In this document: one piece after another, positions 16,102-25,264 of the stretch | Numbering within the stretch: position 1 is the first letter of the stretch | How the letters are laid out: each line of letters begins with the position of its first letter | Assembly: GCF_900099825.1 (NCBI RefSeq) | Contig: NZ_LT629693.1 | Coordinates: 2,728,001 to 2,792,000, forward strand | DNA from: Bradyrhizobium ottawaense | Lineage (GTDB): Bacteria > Pseudomonadota > Alphaproteobacteria > Rhizobiales > Xanthobacteraceae | Direction of reading: 5' to 3' | DNA length: 64,000 nucleotides | The notes under the pieces: generated by a model | The model's database searches: none | The model's input: the letters and a program-made list of their open reading frames with translations, nothing else | Told to the model about the DNA's origin: nothing | Program-made: the position numbers and the translations under genes

Positions 16102-18042
16102 TCAGCAATACACGCGGTTGCGGTGGCACCAGCGAATGAGGACGTAGACCGACCACACCCGCGACCAGTAGAAACCGGACGATCCGTCGAGGAAGGTTTT
16201 CCAGAGCCGCTCGACCGCCACCGGATCGAGACCGCACGGCGCGATCGCCTGCGGATCGCGCATGGTCTGGTCCATCACCTTCTTCAGGCCCTGCCGGATC
16301 CAGCGATCGAACGGCAGCACGAATCCGCTTTTGGGCCGATCGAACAGCGCCGGGTCGAGACCGCGCAGGCCGATCCGTCGCAGCATGTCCTTGCGGCCGA
16401 GCGGCGCATAACGCGCCTGATCCGGCAATCGATCGACGCTCTCGAACAGCACATGATCGACCAGCGGCACCCGCTGTTCCAGCGAGGCGGCCATGCTGGC
16501 CACATCGTTGTCGCGCAGCAGCCTTTCACCGAGAAACAGCCGCTGCTCCATCACGCTGATCGCCGACAGCGGCATGCGGCCTTTGGTTTCAGCAGTGAGC
16601 CGCTGGCGCATGGCGGAAGGCAAACCATCGGTCAGCACGTCGGCAAAACCGGGCGCCAGCATTTCACGCTGCCATCCCGGCAGGAACAATGCGCTGGCCA
16701 ACTGATAGAGCGCCACGAGATCGTCGCCGTGACGGACCATTTCCGGAAGTTTTGCCCAGCGGGTCTGCGGCGGCACCGCCTGACCAGAGCGCCGCAACGG
16801 CCAGGTAGCGAGTTTCGCCGCGGCCACCTGCAGTTCGCGCGGCACCAAGCCCGCGCGTTTGGACCAACGCTGCAACACCGGCAGATCCCGGAAGGTCGGA
16901 TAGCCCCCAAAGAGTTCGTCGCCGCCGGTGCCTGATATCGCCACGGTAAATCCGGCGTCACGAATTGCGCGCGACATGAAGTAAGCGTTCAGCCCGTCGA
17001 AGGTCGGCTGGTCGAGGCTATCCAGCGCAGCTTCCAGGTGAGCGACGAAGTGGCCTTCCGTCAGCACCACCTCGTGATGCTCGGTGCCGATGGCCGCCGC
17101 GATCTGTTGCGCGATCGGGCCTTCGTTGAGTTCCTGCTCTTCAAAGGCAAGCGTGAAGGTATGGATCGGACTTTTGGCCGCGCGCTGCGCCAGATTGGCC
17201 ATCGCCGAGGAATCGACGCCGCCGGAGAGAAACACCGCCAGCGGCACGTCGCTGGCGAGATGGAGCCGTAGCCCCTCCTCCAAAATTCCGGCCAGTTCGT
17301 TCTCGGTCATGGTCGGATCGGGCGCATGATCGGGGATGCGCCAGAAATCCTCCTGACGAACCTGGATGCCCGAACCGTCGAACTCGAGAAGTTGCCCGGG
17401 CCAGAGCAGATCGACGCCTTTGACCGCCGTACCGGGTCCGGCCACGAAGCCGTTCCACACGCTGCTGGCGACCGCCTGCGGATCGAGGCGTGGCGTGCCC
17501 AGCAGTCCGGATGCCAGCAGCGCGCGAAGCTCCGAGGCAAAGACCACCGACCAGCCGCTGTTCGGATCCGACGACCGCGCCACATAGAGCGGCTTGATGC
17601 CCAGCTGATCTCTTGCCAGCAGCAGCCGGCGCTGCTTCTGGTCCCAGCAGGCAAAGGCGAACATGCCGCGCAACCATTTCACGGCATCCGGCCCGTGCAG
17701 GCCGAGCGCACGCAGCATCACGGCGGTGTCGCCGCTGGACTGGAACTGCTGGCCTTCGGACTCCAGACGCCCTCGCAGATCCCTGTAATTGTAGATCTCG
17801 CCATTGAAGGCGATGACGTGCCCGGTTACCGGGTCCAGCATCGGCTGCGCGCCCGCCGGCGACAGATCGAGGATCGCGAGCCGGCGATGCGCCAACAGCG
17901 CGCCCCAGCCGCGATCGTCAGGCGTCGAGGTCCAAATGCCGGCGGCGTCCGGACCGCGGTGGACCATGGCGTCGTTCATCCGCTGCAACGCTGCGCGGTT
18001 GGTCTGGTCCAGTCGTCCAATTATACCGGCAATGCCGCACAT
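16102..18042 (-). CDS. asnB: Asparagine synthase (glutamine-hydrolysing) type amidotransferase
   Basis: The 646-residue protein begins MCGIAGIIG, exposing Cys2 as the N-terminal nucleophile of a class II glutaminase domain. It continues with the ATP-pyrophosphatase domain (FLSGGVDSSAM near residue 275). Length and motifs agree with AsnB. In exopolysaccharide clusters, AsnB-like enzymes are common and may amidate a uronic acid rather than aspartate; which applies here cannot be told. An in-frame TTG one codon upstream is ignored because the Cys must follow the initiator Met. It is divergent from the GT4 gene, with a 155-base intergenic region. Confidence 0.88.
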   Translation of the reverse strand: MCGIAGIIGRLDQTNRAALQRMNDAMVHRGPDAAGIWTSTPDDRGWGALLAHRRLAILDLSPAGAQPMLDPVTGHVIAFNGEIYNYRDLRGRLESEGQQFQSSGDTAVMLRALGLHGPDAVKWLRGMFAFACWDQKQRRLLLARDQLGIKPLYVARSSDPNSGWSVVFASELRALLASGLLGTPRLDPQAVASSVWNGFVAGPGTAVKGVDLLWPGQLLEFDGSGIQVRQEDFWRIPDHAPDPTMTENELAGILEEGLRLHLASDVPLAVFLSGGVDSSAMANLAQRAAKSPIHTFTLAFEEQELNEGPIAQQIAAAIGTEHHEVVLTEGHFVAHLEAALDSLDQPTFDGLNAYFMSRAIRDAGFTVAISGTGGDELFGGYPTFRDLPVLQRWSKRAGLVPRELQVAAAKLATWPLRRSGQAVPPQTRWAKLPEMVRHGDDLVALYQLASALFLPGWQREMLAPGFADVLTDGLPSAMRQRLTAETKGRMPLSAISVMEQRLFLGERLLRDNDVASMAASLEQRVPLVDHVLFESVDRLPDQARYAPLGRKDMLRRIGLRGLDPALFDRPKSGFVLPFDRWIRQGLKKVMDQTMRDPQAIAPCGLDPVAVERLWKTFLDGSSGFYWSRVWSVYVLIRWCHRNRVYC

Positions 18043-18197
18043 CAACTTGGTCCTTGAGAAGCGTGCTTATCCCACGATTTGCCCTGCACGTCGCAGACCG
18101 TGAGAGAGAAGCGCCTTGGCGGTTTGCCTTAACGTTAATCCAAACTGCCCCCTATTTGCGGCGGGCGAACCCGGCTGCTGCGCCTATAAGCAAGCCG

Positions 18198-19439
18198 ATG
18201 AGCCCGGAACGCCTCAATATCCTCTATGTCTCGCAAATGCCGGCGAGCCCGCCGCGCTTTGGCGCGCAGGCGCGTCTGCATGGATTGATGACCCAGCTCG
18301 CGCAACGCCACGACATCACGGCGGTGATGCTGGTCGACGACGAGTTCGACATCGCGGAGTGCCGGCTCGCGATGCAGGCGTATTGCCGCGAGGTCGTGCT
18401 GATCAAAAACCCCTACGGCCGCGACGGCCTCGCCAAGCGGTTGCTGCAGCTGCGGTCGCTGGTTTCGACCCGAAGCTTCGAACGGCTGCGGGTCGTGGTG
18501 CCGGAGATGCAGCAGGCGCTCGACAAGGTGCTGCGCGCCAAACGGTTCGATATCGTCAACCTCGAATTCACCTTCCTCGGCCATTGCGACCTGCGTCAGG
18601 CGCCACCCGGCGCCAAGATCCCGGCCATGGTCGTGGACTCCCACAACATCGACTACGATCTGGCCCGACAATACACGCGCACCGGCGGCAGCTTGCTCCG
18701 CCGTCTGTACGCCGAGGCCAACTGGCGCAAGTTGCGGCGGGAAGAACTCGGGACCTATGGCCGCGCCGATGGCGTCTATCTCTGCAGCGTTGCGGACCAA
18801 CAGCGCCTGCTCGACGATATCCCCGCGGCGCGCACGATGGTCATTCCGAATGCCGCCGACGTCGATTTCTATAGACCGCGGCCCACCGATCCACAACCGG
18901 ACGGCCGCACCATCGTGTTCTTCGGGCTGATGTCCTACATGCCCAATATCGACGGCGCGACCTGGTTCATTCAGGAGATCTGGCCGCGGATCGCCGACGC
19001 CAATCCGGACGCGCGCTGCAAGATCATCGGCGGCTCGCCGTCACCGCAATTGCTGGCGCTGTCAGGGCCACGAATCGAGTTCACGGGTTTCGTGCCGGAC
19101 TTGCGGCCGCACATCGCCGAAGCCGCAGCCGTGATCGTGCCGTTGCGGCTCGGCGGCGGCACGCGCCTGAAGATCGTCGAGGCGATGGCCATGGGCAAGG
19201 CCATGGTCTCCACGACGCTCGGCGCCGAAGGGATCGACGCAGTTCCCGGACGCGATATCCTGATCGAGGATCAGCCGCATGCGTTTGCAGACGCCGTGAT
19301 ACGACTGTTGGCAGAGCCTGAATTGGCGGCGCGGATCGGAAACTCGGCACGGCAACTGTCGGAAGCGCGCTATGCCTGGAGCGCCGCGGCGAGGGCGCTG
19401 GAAGGCTTCTATCGCCAAATCCTGGACGGCGCCGCTTAA
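18198..19439 (+). CDS. Glycosyltransferase family 4 (GT-B fold)
   Basis: The 413-residue protein has a GT-B layout. The N-terminal domain starts LNILYVSQMPASPPRFGAQ. The C-terminal donor-binding domain has TIVFFGLMSYMPNIDGATWF, IEFTGFVPDLRPHIAEA and the GGGTRLKIVEAMAMGKAMV block containing the conserved glutamate. It would add one sugar to the lipid-linked repeat unit on the cytoplasmic face. An ATG at 18198 is taken as the start; an open frame extends further upstream into what looks like the divergent promoter region. The gene converges with the acyltransferase gene at 19470, leaving 30 bases between stops. Confidence 0.88.
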   Translation: MSPERLNILYVSQMPASPPRFGAQARLHGLMTQLAQRHDITAVMLVDDEFDIAECRLAMQAYCREVVLIKNPYGRDGLAKRLLQLRSLVSTRSFERLRVVVPEMQQALDKVLRAKRFDIVNLEFTFLGHCDLRQAPPGAKIPAMVVDSHNIDYDLARQYTRTGGSLLRRLYAEANWRKLRREELGTYGRADGVYLCSVADQQRLLDDIPAARTMVIPNAADVDFYRPRPTDPQPDGRTIVFFGLMSYMPNIDGATWFIQEIWPRIADANPDARCKIIGGSPSPQLLALSGPRIEFTGFVPDLRPHIAEAAAVIVPLRLGGGTRLKIVEAMAMGKAMVSTTLGAEGIDAVPGRDILIEDQPHAFADAVIRLLAEPELAARIGNSARQLSEARYAWSAAARALEGFYRQILDGAA

Positions 19440-19469
19440 CCGGAATCGGTCGTCGCTCGCCTGTCTCGC

Positions 19470-20711
19470 TCAGGACGCGGGGTCCTTGGCGGTCGCGTAA
19501 AACCGCTTCAATCCAAGGAAGCGTTTCTCGAACAATTCGTAGCTGACATAGGCGATCGCCACCGACACGGCAGCACCCAGCGTAGCCTGCAGCGCGATCG
19601 CCGCACCATGCGAACCGAGCCAGCTCGTCAGCTCGCGCTCGGTGTGATTGACCGTCAGGTAATACGAAATGAAGTGATGGTAGACGTACAGGCCGTAACT
19701 GTAGGTGCCGAGGAAGACCAGCCAGCGGCTGCGGAAGAACCGCGAGATCGACGATCGCTCGGATGCCACCAGAGCCCCGATCAGCAGGCAGGCCAGCAGC
19801 ACCTGGATGACAGCGGCGCGAACCGGCAACACCAGTTCCATGCTGTCGCGCGACACCAGCCGGGTCCAGACGAAGGTGATAAGCAGCAGCGCAGAGGCCA
19901 CCATCGCCACCCACGGTAACGCTCGCACCAGCCGATCGAGCCCGCCGGGCTGCCGCGCCATCACGGCCAGCAACGCGCCGAGTGCAAGGCCGTCGAGACG
20001 GAACGGCGTCAGGACGTAGGTGGTCCACCAGCTCAACCCCATCATCGATCCGGTCAAACGGGCCAGCATGGCGCCGAACGAGACCGCCAGGCATACGGCG
20101 ATCAGCATCCGCGGCCGGCGCGCCATCAGAAACACCGCGAGCGGCCAGACCAGGTAGAAATGCTCCTCGATGCACAGCGACCAGAGGTGTTCCAGATAGG
20201 AGAACGACCAATCGCCCTGGATCGCGATGTAGATATTGACCGCGTAGAGCCAGGCCCACGCCTGACGATCCAGCAGATAGTCGAGCGACGGCCCGCGCAG
20301 CACCGAGATCAGCGGAGCGACAAAGAACACCAGCGCCAACACGCCGTAGTACAGCGGGAAGATCCGCAACACGCGGCGCATGTAAAAATTACGGAAATAA
20401 TTCGGCTTGTTGCGGGCGTCATAGAGGATGCCGGTGATCAGGAAGCCGGACAGGACGAAGAACAGCTCGACGCCGTAGGACCCGTAGTTGGTGACGCCGA
20501 CGATGGCACGCTCGACCGCATTGGTCGGTTCCATATTGCCGAGGAAGTGAAGCAGCAGCACCATCAGGATAGCGAGGCCGCGCACGCCGTCGAGCACGGG
20601 CAAATGGCCGTGCAGGTCGAGCCGAGGGGTGGCGCTCGCCGAGGATGGCGCGCCCGGCGTGGCCCTTGGCGCGGAATTCGGCGACGAACTAACGAACGCT
20701 TGAACGAGCAT
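19470..20711 (-). CDS. Membrane acyltransferase (acyltransferase-3 / OafA family)
   Basis: The 413-residue protein has about ten hydrophobic helices and the acyltransferase-3 signatures: LDGVRGLAILMVLLLHF near the start, ELFFVLSGFLITGILYD, FYMRRVLRIFPLYY and the later WSLCIEEHFYLVWPL. These enzymes O-acetylate or otherwise acylate surface polysaccharides at the inner membrane. The ATG at 20711 is preferred; the open frame reaches 20906, but the extra residues are low-complexity and unlike the family. Position inside the locus suggests it decorates this polysaccharide. Confidence 0.88.
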   Translation of the reverse strand: MLVQAFVSSSPNSAPRATPGAPSSASATPRLDLHGHLPVLDGVRGLAILMVLLLHFLGNMEPTNAVERAIVGVTNYGSYGVELFFVLSGFLITGILYDARNKPNYFRNFYMRRVLRIFPLYYGVLALVFFVAPLISVLRGPSLDYLLDRQAWAWLYAVNIYIAIQGDWSFSYLEHLWSLCIEEHFYLVWPLAVFLMARRPRMLIAVCLAVSFGAMLARLTGSMMGLSWWTTYVLTPFRLDGLALGALLAVMARQPGGLDRLVRALPWVAMVASALLLITFVWTRLVSRDSMELVLPVRAAVIQVLLACLLIGALVASERSSISRFFRSRWLVFLGTYSYGLYVYHHFISYYLTVNHTERELTSWLGSHGAAIALQATLGAAVSVAIAYVSYELFEKRFLGLKRFYATAKDPAS

Positions 20712-20968
20712 CTGGCCAGCCTGTCGGTGCCTCTCGCGCTCCGGCAATGGCCGAGCAGCGATATCGGATGTGGCGCGTCGCTTATCGTCTTCTGAAAATG
20801 GCTGCGCGCTGCCGGAATCTGCGCAGTCGAAGCCCGCGATGTCGAGCAGAACGGCACGCCGGACCGGCAAGTATGAAATTAGGGTTAAGTGATTGGCGCG
20901 GCACATCCGGCATTAACTATCGCCGTGCTAGGAACGCACTTCAAAAGCGACCGCTGCTAGAGTGCCGC

Positions 20969-22423
20969 ATGCCCAGAGCCGCCACGCATTCTCTCGAAAT
21001 GGATGGAGCGCGATCGTCGACACGGACGATCGGCGGATACGCCCTCATTCCGATCCTGGCATGCGTCTACGCGACGATCGTGTTTCCGCTCATCATCGTC
21101 TCGTGCGATCCCACCGACTCGGCCTGCCTGATGGAAGCCCGGCCGGAGAGCAAGATTTTCTGGCCGGCGCTCGGCGCGATCTCCGCCGTTCTGGCGGTAC
21201 GAAACTTCTCCCGGCTCCGCTTTCCTCCGCATATTCTCTGGTTGTTCGGCTACCTGGCGCTGGCCGGCATGAGCGTGCTGTGGGCCTTCAAGCCGGAGAC
21301 CTCGTTCATCCGGTTTACGCAGCAGGCGATGATCGTCGTTTCCATCGTCGTGCCCGCACTGCTGGCGTCGCGAAAGGCCGATCTGGTCCGCGGCCTTTTT
21401 CTGTGTTTCGCGCTTGCCACGATCCTGAACGTGTTCTTCGTGCTCGGCAGACCGCCGATCGACACCAAGTTTGCGACCTGGGGCTATCCTGGATACTTCT
21501 CCGGAAAGAACTATCTCGGCGAATGCGAAGCGATCGCGGCGCTGCTGGCGCTTCACGAAACGCTCTATCCCGGCAAGCGGCGGGTGTTCGGCATTCTCAT
21601 TGCCATTACCGCCGTGGTGCTGCTGCTGTTGAGCAACTCCAAGACGGCGCTCGGGCTGTTGTTTCTAACGCCGGCGCTGGCCGGAGCAACATTGCTGATC
21701 CGCAGGGCGTCGCGCATTTCGCCGGCGCTCATTCTGCTGTCGATCCCGGTATGCTGGCTGATCCTGACCACACTGACCGGCTTCAGCATCTATCGCATAT
21801 CCTACATCCTCTACGGCGATCCGACCTTCACCGGCCGCTCCATCATCTGGGACTTCGTGGAGTCCGAAATCGAACACCGGCCGCTACTCGGATGGGGATA
21901 TCAATCCTTCTGGCTGGTCGGCCCCGACGCGCCCAGCATCGTCGATGCGCCGGGCTGGGTGAAGGACATGCCCAACGGCCATAACGGCTATTTGGACGTG
22001 AAGGTCGAACTCGGCTACGCCGGATATGCGTTGTTCCTGGCGTTCATCTTCGCAACCCTGCACGCCATCGGGCGCGTGGCCGATCGCGCGCCTACCCGAG
22101 CCTGGCTTCTGCTCACGCTGGCGCTGCAGATCATCATCACCAACGGCCTCGAGAGCATATGGATGCGCGGCTTCGAGATGCTGTGGATCGTGTTCCTGAT
22201 TCTGGTCGCCGAAATCGCCCGCTACTGGAAGCCGCTTAGAGCCGGAGCAGCGCGCGCCATCGGAAGATCAAGATCCGCCGGCCCGCGAACCGGCGCTGCT
22301 CCATTGCGTAGCACGCGGAGACCCGCGGTTTCCAACGCCTGGTACCGCTCCGTTAACGGCGGCGAACGCGCCGGCAGTCCATCCCCGATACCTCCGAGCG
22401 CGGGTACCGACCTCGCTCAATGA
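20969..22423 (+). CDS. O-antigen ligase / Wzy-type polymerase family protein
   Basis: The 484-residue protein is strongly hydrophobic, with about ten to twelve membrane segments, and contains the Wzy_C/WaaL-type region (GRSIIWDFVESEIEHRPLLGWGYQSFW as the periplasmic loop start, then NGHNGYLDVKVELGYAG with a conserved His). In a Wzx/Wzy locus it would polymerise repeat units on the periplasmic side. The C-terminal 60 residues are polar and proline-rich. ATG codons at 20969 and 20999 are both possible starts. It is followed after 211 bases by the chain-length regulator gene, consistent with a polymerisation module. Confidence 0.85.
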   Translation: MPRAATHSLEMDGARSSTRTIGGYALIPILACVYATIVFPLIIVSCDPTDSACLMEARPESKIFWPALGAISAVLAVRNFSRLRFPPHILWLFGYLALAGMSVLWAFKPETSFIRFTQQAMIVVSIVVPALLASRKADLVRGLFLCFALATILNVFFVLGRPPIDTKFATWGYPGYFSGKNYLGECEAIAALLALHETLYPGKRRVFGILIAITAVVLLLLSNSKTALGLLFLTPALAGATLLIRRASRISPALILLSIPVCWLILTTLTGFSIYRISYILYGDPTFTGRSIIWDFVESEIEHRPLLGWGYQSFWLVGPDAPSIVDAPGWVKDMPNGHNGYLDVKVELGYAGYALFLAFIFATLHAIGRVADRAPTRAWLLLTLALQIIITNGLESIWMRGFEMLWIVFLILVAEIARYWKPLRAGAARAIGRSRSAGPRTGAAPLRSTRRPAVSNAWYRSVNGGERAGSPSPIPPSAGTDLAQ

Positions 22424-22634
22424 AACCCCAGATTGATTAATTAATGCACATTAACCATCGGTACTGATCAGCCAGAACTTCAAGCCAAACAAGGATATAT
22501 TGCGGTCATCGCCGCTGTTGACGGGAAGCAGCGACGAGAATTGCGAATAGCGAGATCGCTGAGAGCTGATCAACGGCCGCTGATTTGCATGGCCCCTCTC
22601 AACGATTGAATAGTGCTCGAGTGGATGCGATCCA

Positions 22635-24908
22635 ATGGATGCGAGAACAAGCGAACTGCCTCTTGAAACCGAGCACGATTATTCCGATGGATCGGAATTT
22701 TCGCAGCGGTCAAGCGCGCGTCCCTCGATTGGCGTCACCGATATTCTCGAGACCTTGCGCCGGAACTGGCGTTTTCCGCTCTATGGATTTTTGATCGGAC
22801 TGGCGCTGGCGGTGGTCTATTTCGTCACGGTGCCGAATCCCTACAAGAGTTCGGCCCGCCTTCTGGTCGACCGGAGCGTGAGCCGGTATTTGCAGAACAA
22901 CAAGATCGTCGATCAGCCGACGTTTGACGAACCGGAGATCGGCAGCCAGACCTTCGTGGTGTCGTCGGACAGTGTTGTCATTCCCGTCGTGCGATCGCTG
23001 GGCTTGACTCACGACAGCGAATTCGTCGGCCAGCCCAAGATGGGCGGCGCCCGAATTTCGGATTATCTCGGCGATCTCAAGAAGGCCGTGGGCAACATGC
23101 TCGGCATGAGCGTCGCGCCACCGGCCGACCCCGAGGCGGCGCTCGAGCGCGCCGCCGTCGAGGCCATCGGCAAGCGACTGACGGTCGCTCGCGAAGATAT
23201 TGCCAACGTCATCAACGTGGCGTTCGAGTCGGAAGACAAGAACAAGGCGGCCAAAATCGCCAATGCCATAGCCGATAGCTACATCACCACAACTCTGGAC
23301 GCCAAGCTCAAGTCGACCAGGGTCGCGAGCCAGTGGCTGCAGGATCGCCTGGTCGAATTGAAAAAGCAGGCCGCCGATGCCGATCGTGCGCTGCAGGACT
23401 TCAGGGGCGCCAACAACCTGAAAAGCGGCGGCGGCGGTCAGGGCGGCATGGATCAGCGAGCTAATCTGGAAATCCAGCTGGCCAATGCGCAGATCGCAAC
23501 CGCCGAAGCCAAGAGCCGGCTTGATCGCATTCAGCAGAGTAGCGGCAGCGGGATAACGGCTATCGTCGGAACCGACGCGCTGCTTAATCCGGCCAGGTCC
23601 GGCATGATCAACTTCGCCTTGAACAACAGCGACCTCGTGAAACTTCGTTCGCAGTACCGCGAAGTTGCAGCGAGGGCGGCCGACGTGGAAGGCAAAGTCG
23701 GAAGCAAGCATGAGGTCGCCATCAAGCTCCGCCGTCAGGCCGAGGAGTTGCAGAGTGCAATAAGTAGCGAAGAACTGCGAATTGCCGATTCCTATTCCAT
23801 AGAATACCAGGTCGCCAAGGCGCGCGAGACTGAGCTCGCGGCCACCGTCGCCAATCTCTCCGGTGGCACCAAGGCGGGCAGCGAATTGCGCGAGCTCGAA
23901 AGCTCGGCCGAAACCCTGCACAAGCTCTACGACGGTACCCTGCAGAAATACAAAGAAATCAACACGATCGAAACCGAAACCATGCCGGTCCAGAGCGCGC
24001 GGGTCATCACGCGTGCGGTCCCGGCGCTTTCCAAGAATTCCAAGAAGGGCTGGGCCGTCCTCGCGGGCAGCATGATGCTTGGTCTGTTCCTTGGCGCAGG
24101 CGCCGCGGTCGGCAGGGAATGGGTCGCCGACGTGTTCCGGACTCCCAGGGCGGTCGAGCAGGTCACCGACAACAAATGCGTGGTCTTGCCGCTGGTCGAG
24201 GCGACGTCGACGCCGATGGAAGAACTTGTCCTCGATGCCCCCTACTCCCGCTTCACCGAGGCGCTTCGCAACGTCAAGGCGCAGATCGATACCAACAGGA
24301 GCGTGCACGGCGCCAAGGTCATCGGCATCGTGTCCTCGCTGCCGAAGGAAGGAAAGACGACCGTCGGCGCCAATCTGGCGGCGTTGATGATCGCAGCGTC
24401 AGGTGCGCGTACCCTGGTCATCGACAGCGATTTCCACGTCCGAAGGCTGAGCGCGACGTTGGCGCCCGATGCGCGTGAGGGGTTGCTGGAAGCGCTGGAA
24501 AATCCCACCCGGCTTCCCTGGCTTGTCTCCAGGCGGCAGCGTTCGGGGCTTCATGTCCTGCCGTGCGTTTCCCCGGCCCGCATTCCAAACTCGGCCGAAT
24601 TGCTCGGCTCGCCGATGATGGCGCAACTGCTGGCCGTGGCCCGCAAATCCTACGATTACATCATCATCGAGATCGCGCCTGTGATGTCGGTCGTGGATGT
24701 GAAGATGATCGAGTGCTTTGTCGATCAGTTCGTCTTCGTCGTCGAGTGGGGCGAGACGAAACGGGATCTCGTTCTCGACGCGCTCACCGAAGCCGAAGTC
24801 GTTCGCGACCGTCTCGCCTGTATCATTCTCAACAAGGCCGACCCGGTCGCGATCCAGAAGATCGAATCCTACAAGGGCATCAAGCCCGGGGATTATTACC
24901 AGAGCTGA
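22635..24908 (+). CDS. Wzz/GumC-type chain-length determinant fused to BY-kinase (ExoP-like)
   Basis: The 757-residue protein has an N-terminal cytoplasmic tail, a first membrane helix at about 48-68, and a long periplasmic coiled-coil region (about 70-470) with a Wzz-like DLVKLRSQYREVAARAADVE stretch. A second helix lies at about 471-495, followed by a cytoplasmic BY-kinase/ParA-like ATPase domain. Walker A is canonical (SSLPKEGKTT, about 567-576). The A-prime motif reads LVIDSDFH, where DxDxR is usual, and Walker B reads IIIEIAP, where hydrophobic-DxxP is usual. Three tyrosines lie in the last 13 residues (SYKGIKPGDYYQS). The protein should control chain length and export with Wza; kinase activity may be reduced. 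Confidence 0.9.
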   Translation: MDARTSELPLETEHDYSDGSEFSQRSSARPSIGVTDILETLRRNWRFPLYGFLIGLALAVVYFVTVPNPYKSSARLLVDRSVSRYLQNNKIVDQPTFDEPEIGSQTFVVSSDSVVIPVVRSLGLTHDSEFVGQPKMGGARISDYLGDLKKAVGNMLGMSVAPPADPEAALERAAVEAIGKRLTVAREDIANVINVAFESEDKNKAAKIANAIADSYITTTLDAKLKSTRVASQWLQDRLVELKKQAADADRALQDFRGANNLKSGGGGQGGMDQRANLEIQLANAQIATAEAKSRLDRIQQSSGSGITAIVGTDALLNPARSGMINFALNNSDLVKLRSQYREVAARAADVEGKVGSKHEVAIKLRRQAEELQSAISSEELRIADSYSIEYQVAKARETELAATVANLSGGTKAGSELRELESSAETLHKLYDGTLQKYKEINTIETETMPVQSARVITRAVPALSKNSKKGWAVLAGSMMLGLFLGAGAAVGREWVADVFRTPRAVEQVTDNKCVVLPLVEATSTPMEELVLDAPYSRFTEALRNVKAQIDTNRSVHGAKVIGIVSSLPKEGKTTVGANLAALMIAASGARTLVIDSDFHVRRLSATLAPDAREGLLEALENPTRLPWLVSRRQRSGLHVLPCVSPARIPNSAELLGSPMMAQLLAVARKSYDYIIIEIAPVMSVVDVKMIECFVDQFVFVVEWGETKRDLVLDALTEAEVVRDRLACIILNKADPVAIQKIESYKGIKPGDYYQS

Positions 24909-24936
24909 GCTCCGGCGCTGCAAGCGCGCCCGGAGC
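24909..24936 (+). terminator. Hairpin directly after the BY-kinase stop codon
   Basis: GCTCCGGCGC and GCGCGCCCGGAGC can pair as a GC-rich hairpin with one bulge and a five-base loop, starting right after the stop codon at 24906-24908. No T run follows, so it may only stabilise the 3-prime end or be a weak terminator. Confidence 0.4.
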
Positions 24937-25264
24937 CCTATCGGTTCCGCCCTGACGCCTGCCCAGGCCTACCCGGCGGAGCGACAAATCCAGCTCGCGG
25001 TCAGGACTGTCGATCGGGCATTTTACGCCCTGACACACCGGATTTCCCGCATCGCGCGACCACAATCGTTCGCAGAAATGCCCGCTGCACCGCGGCATTA
25101 ACCCGCCTTTAAACATAAGCGAATAATTTTTCGGATGTAGCGTCTTGTTAACCCGGAGTCTCGCTCTCGTGGCAAAAAGACTAACCTTTTGCGACGAGCG
25201 AAAGGCAGACCCGGCAATTGCCACAGCGCGATCACCGCGCCTGCCACGGGACCTGCCCGGCGCG
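24937..25264. other. Gene-free leader between the BY-kinase and Wza-type genes
   Basis: The stretch contains an AT-rich part (about 25095-25155, with CCTTTAAACATAAGCGAATAATTTTTCGG) that looks like the promoter of the export gene. A frame open from a TTG at 25145 could extend the export protein N-terminally, but it lacks signal-peptide character. Nothing else is seen. Confidence 0.4.

Noticed and set aside
22430..22465. CtrA-like TTAA...TTAACC pair before the BY-kinase gene
   Set aside because: The closest half sites are six bases apart instead of the seven of the CtrA consensus, and AT-rich leaders in this locus contain many TTAAC words.
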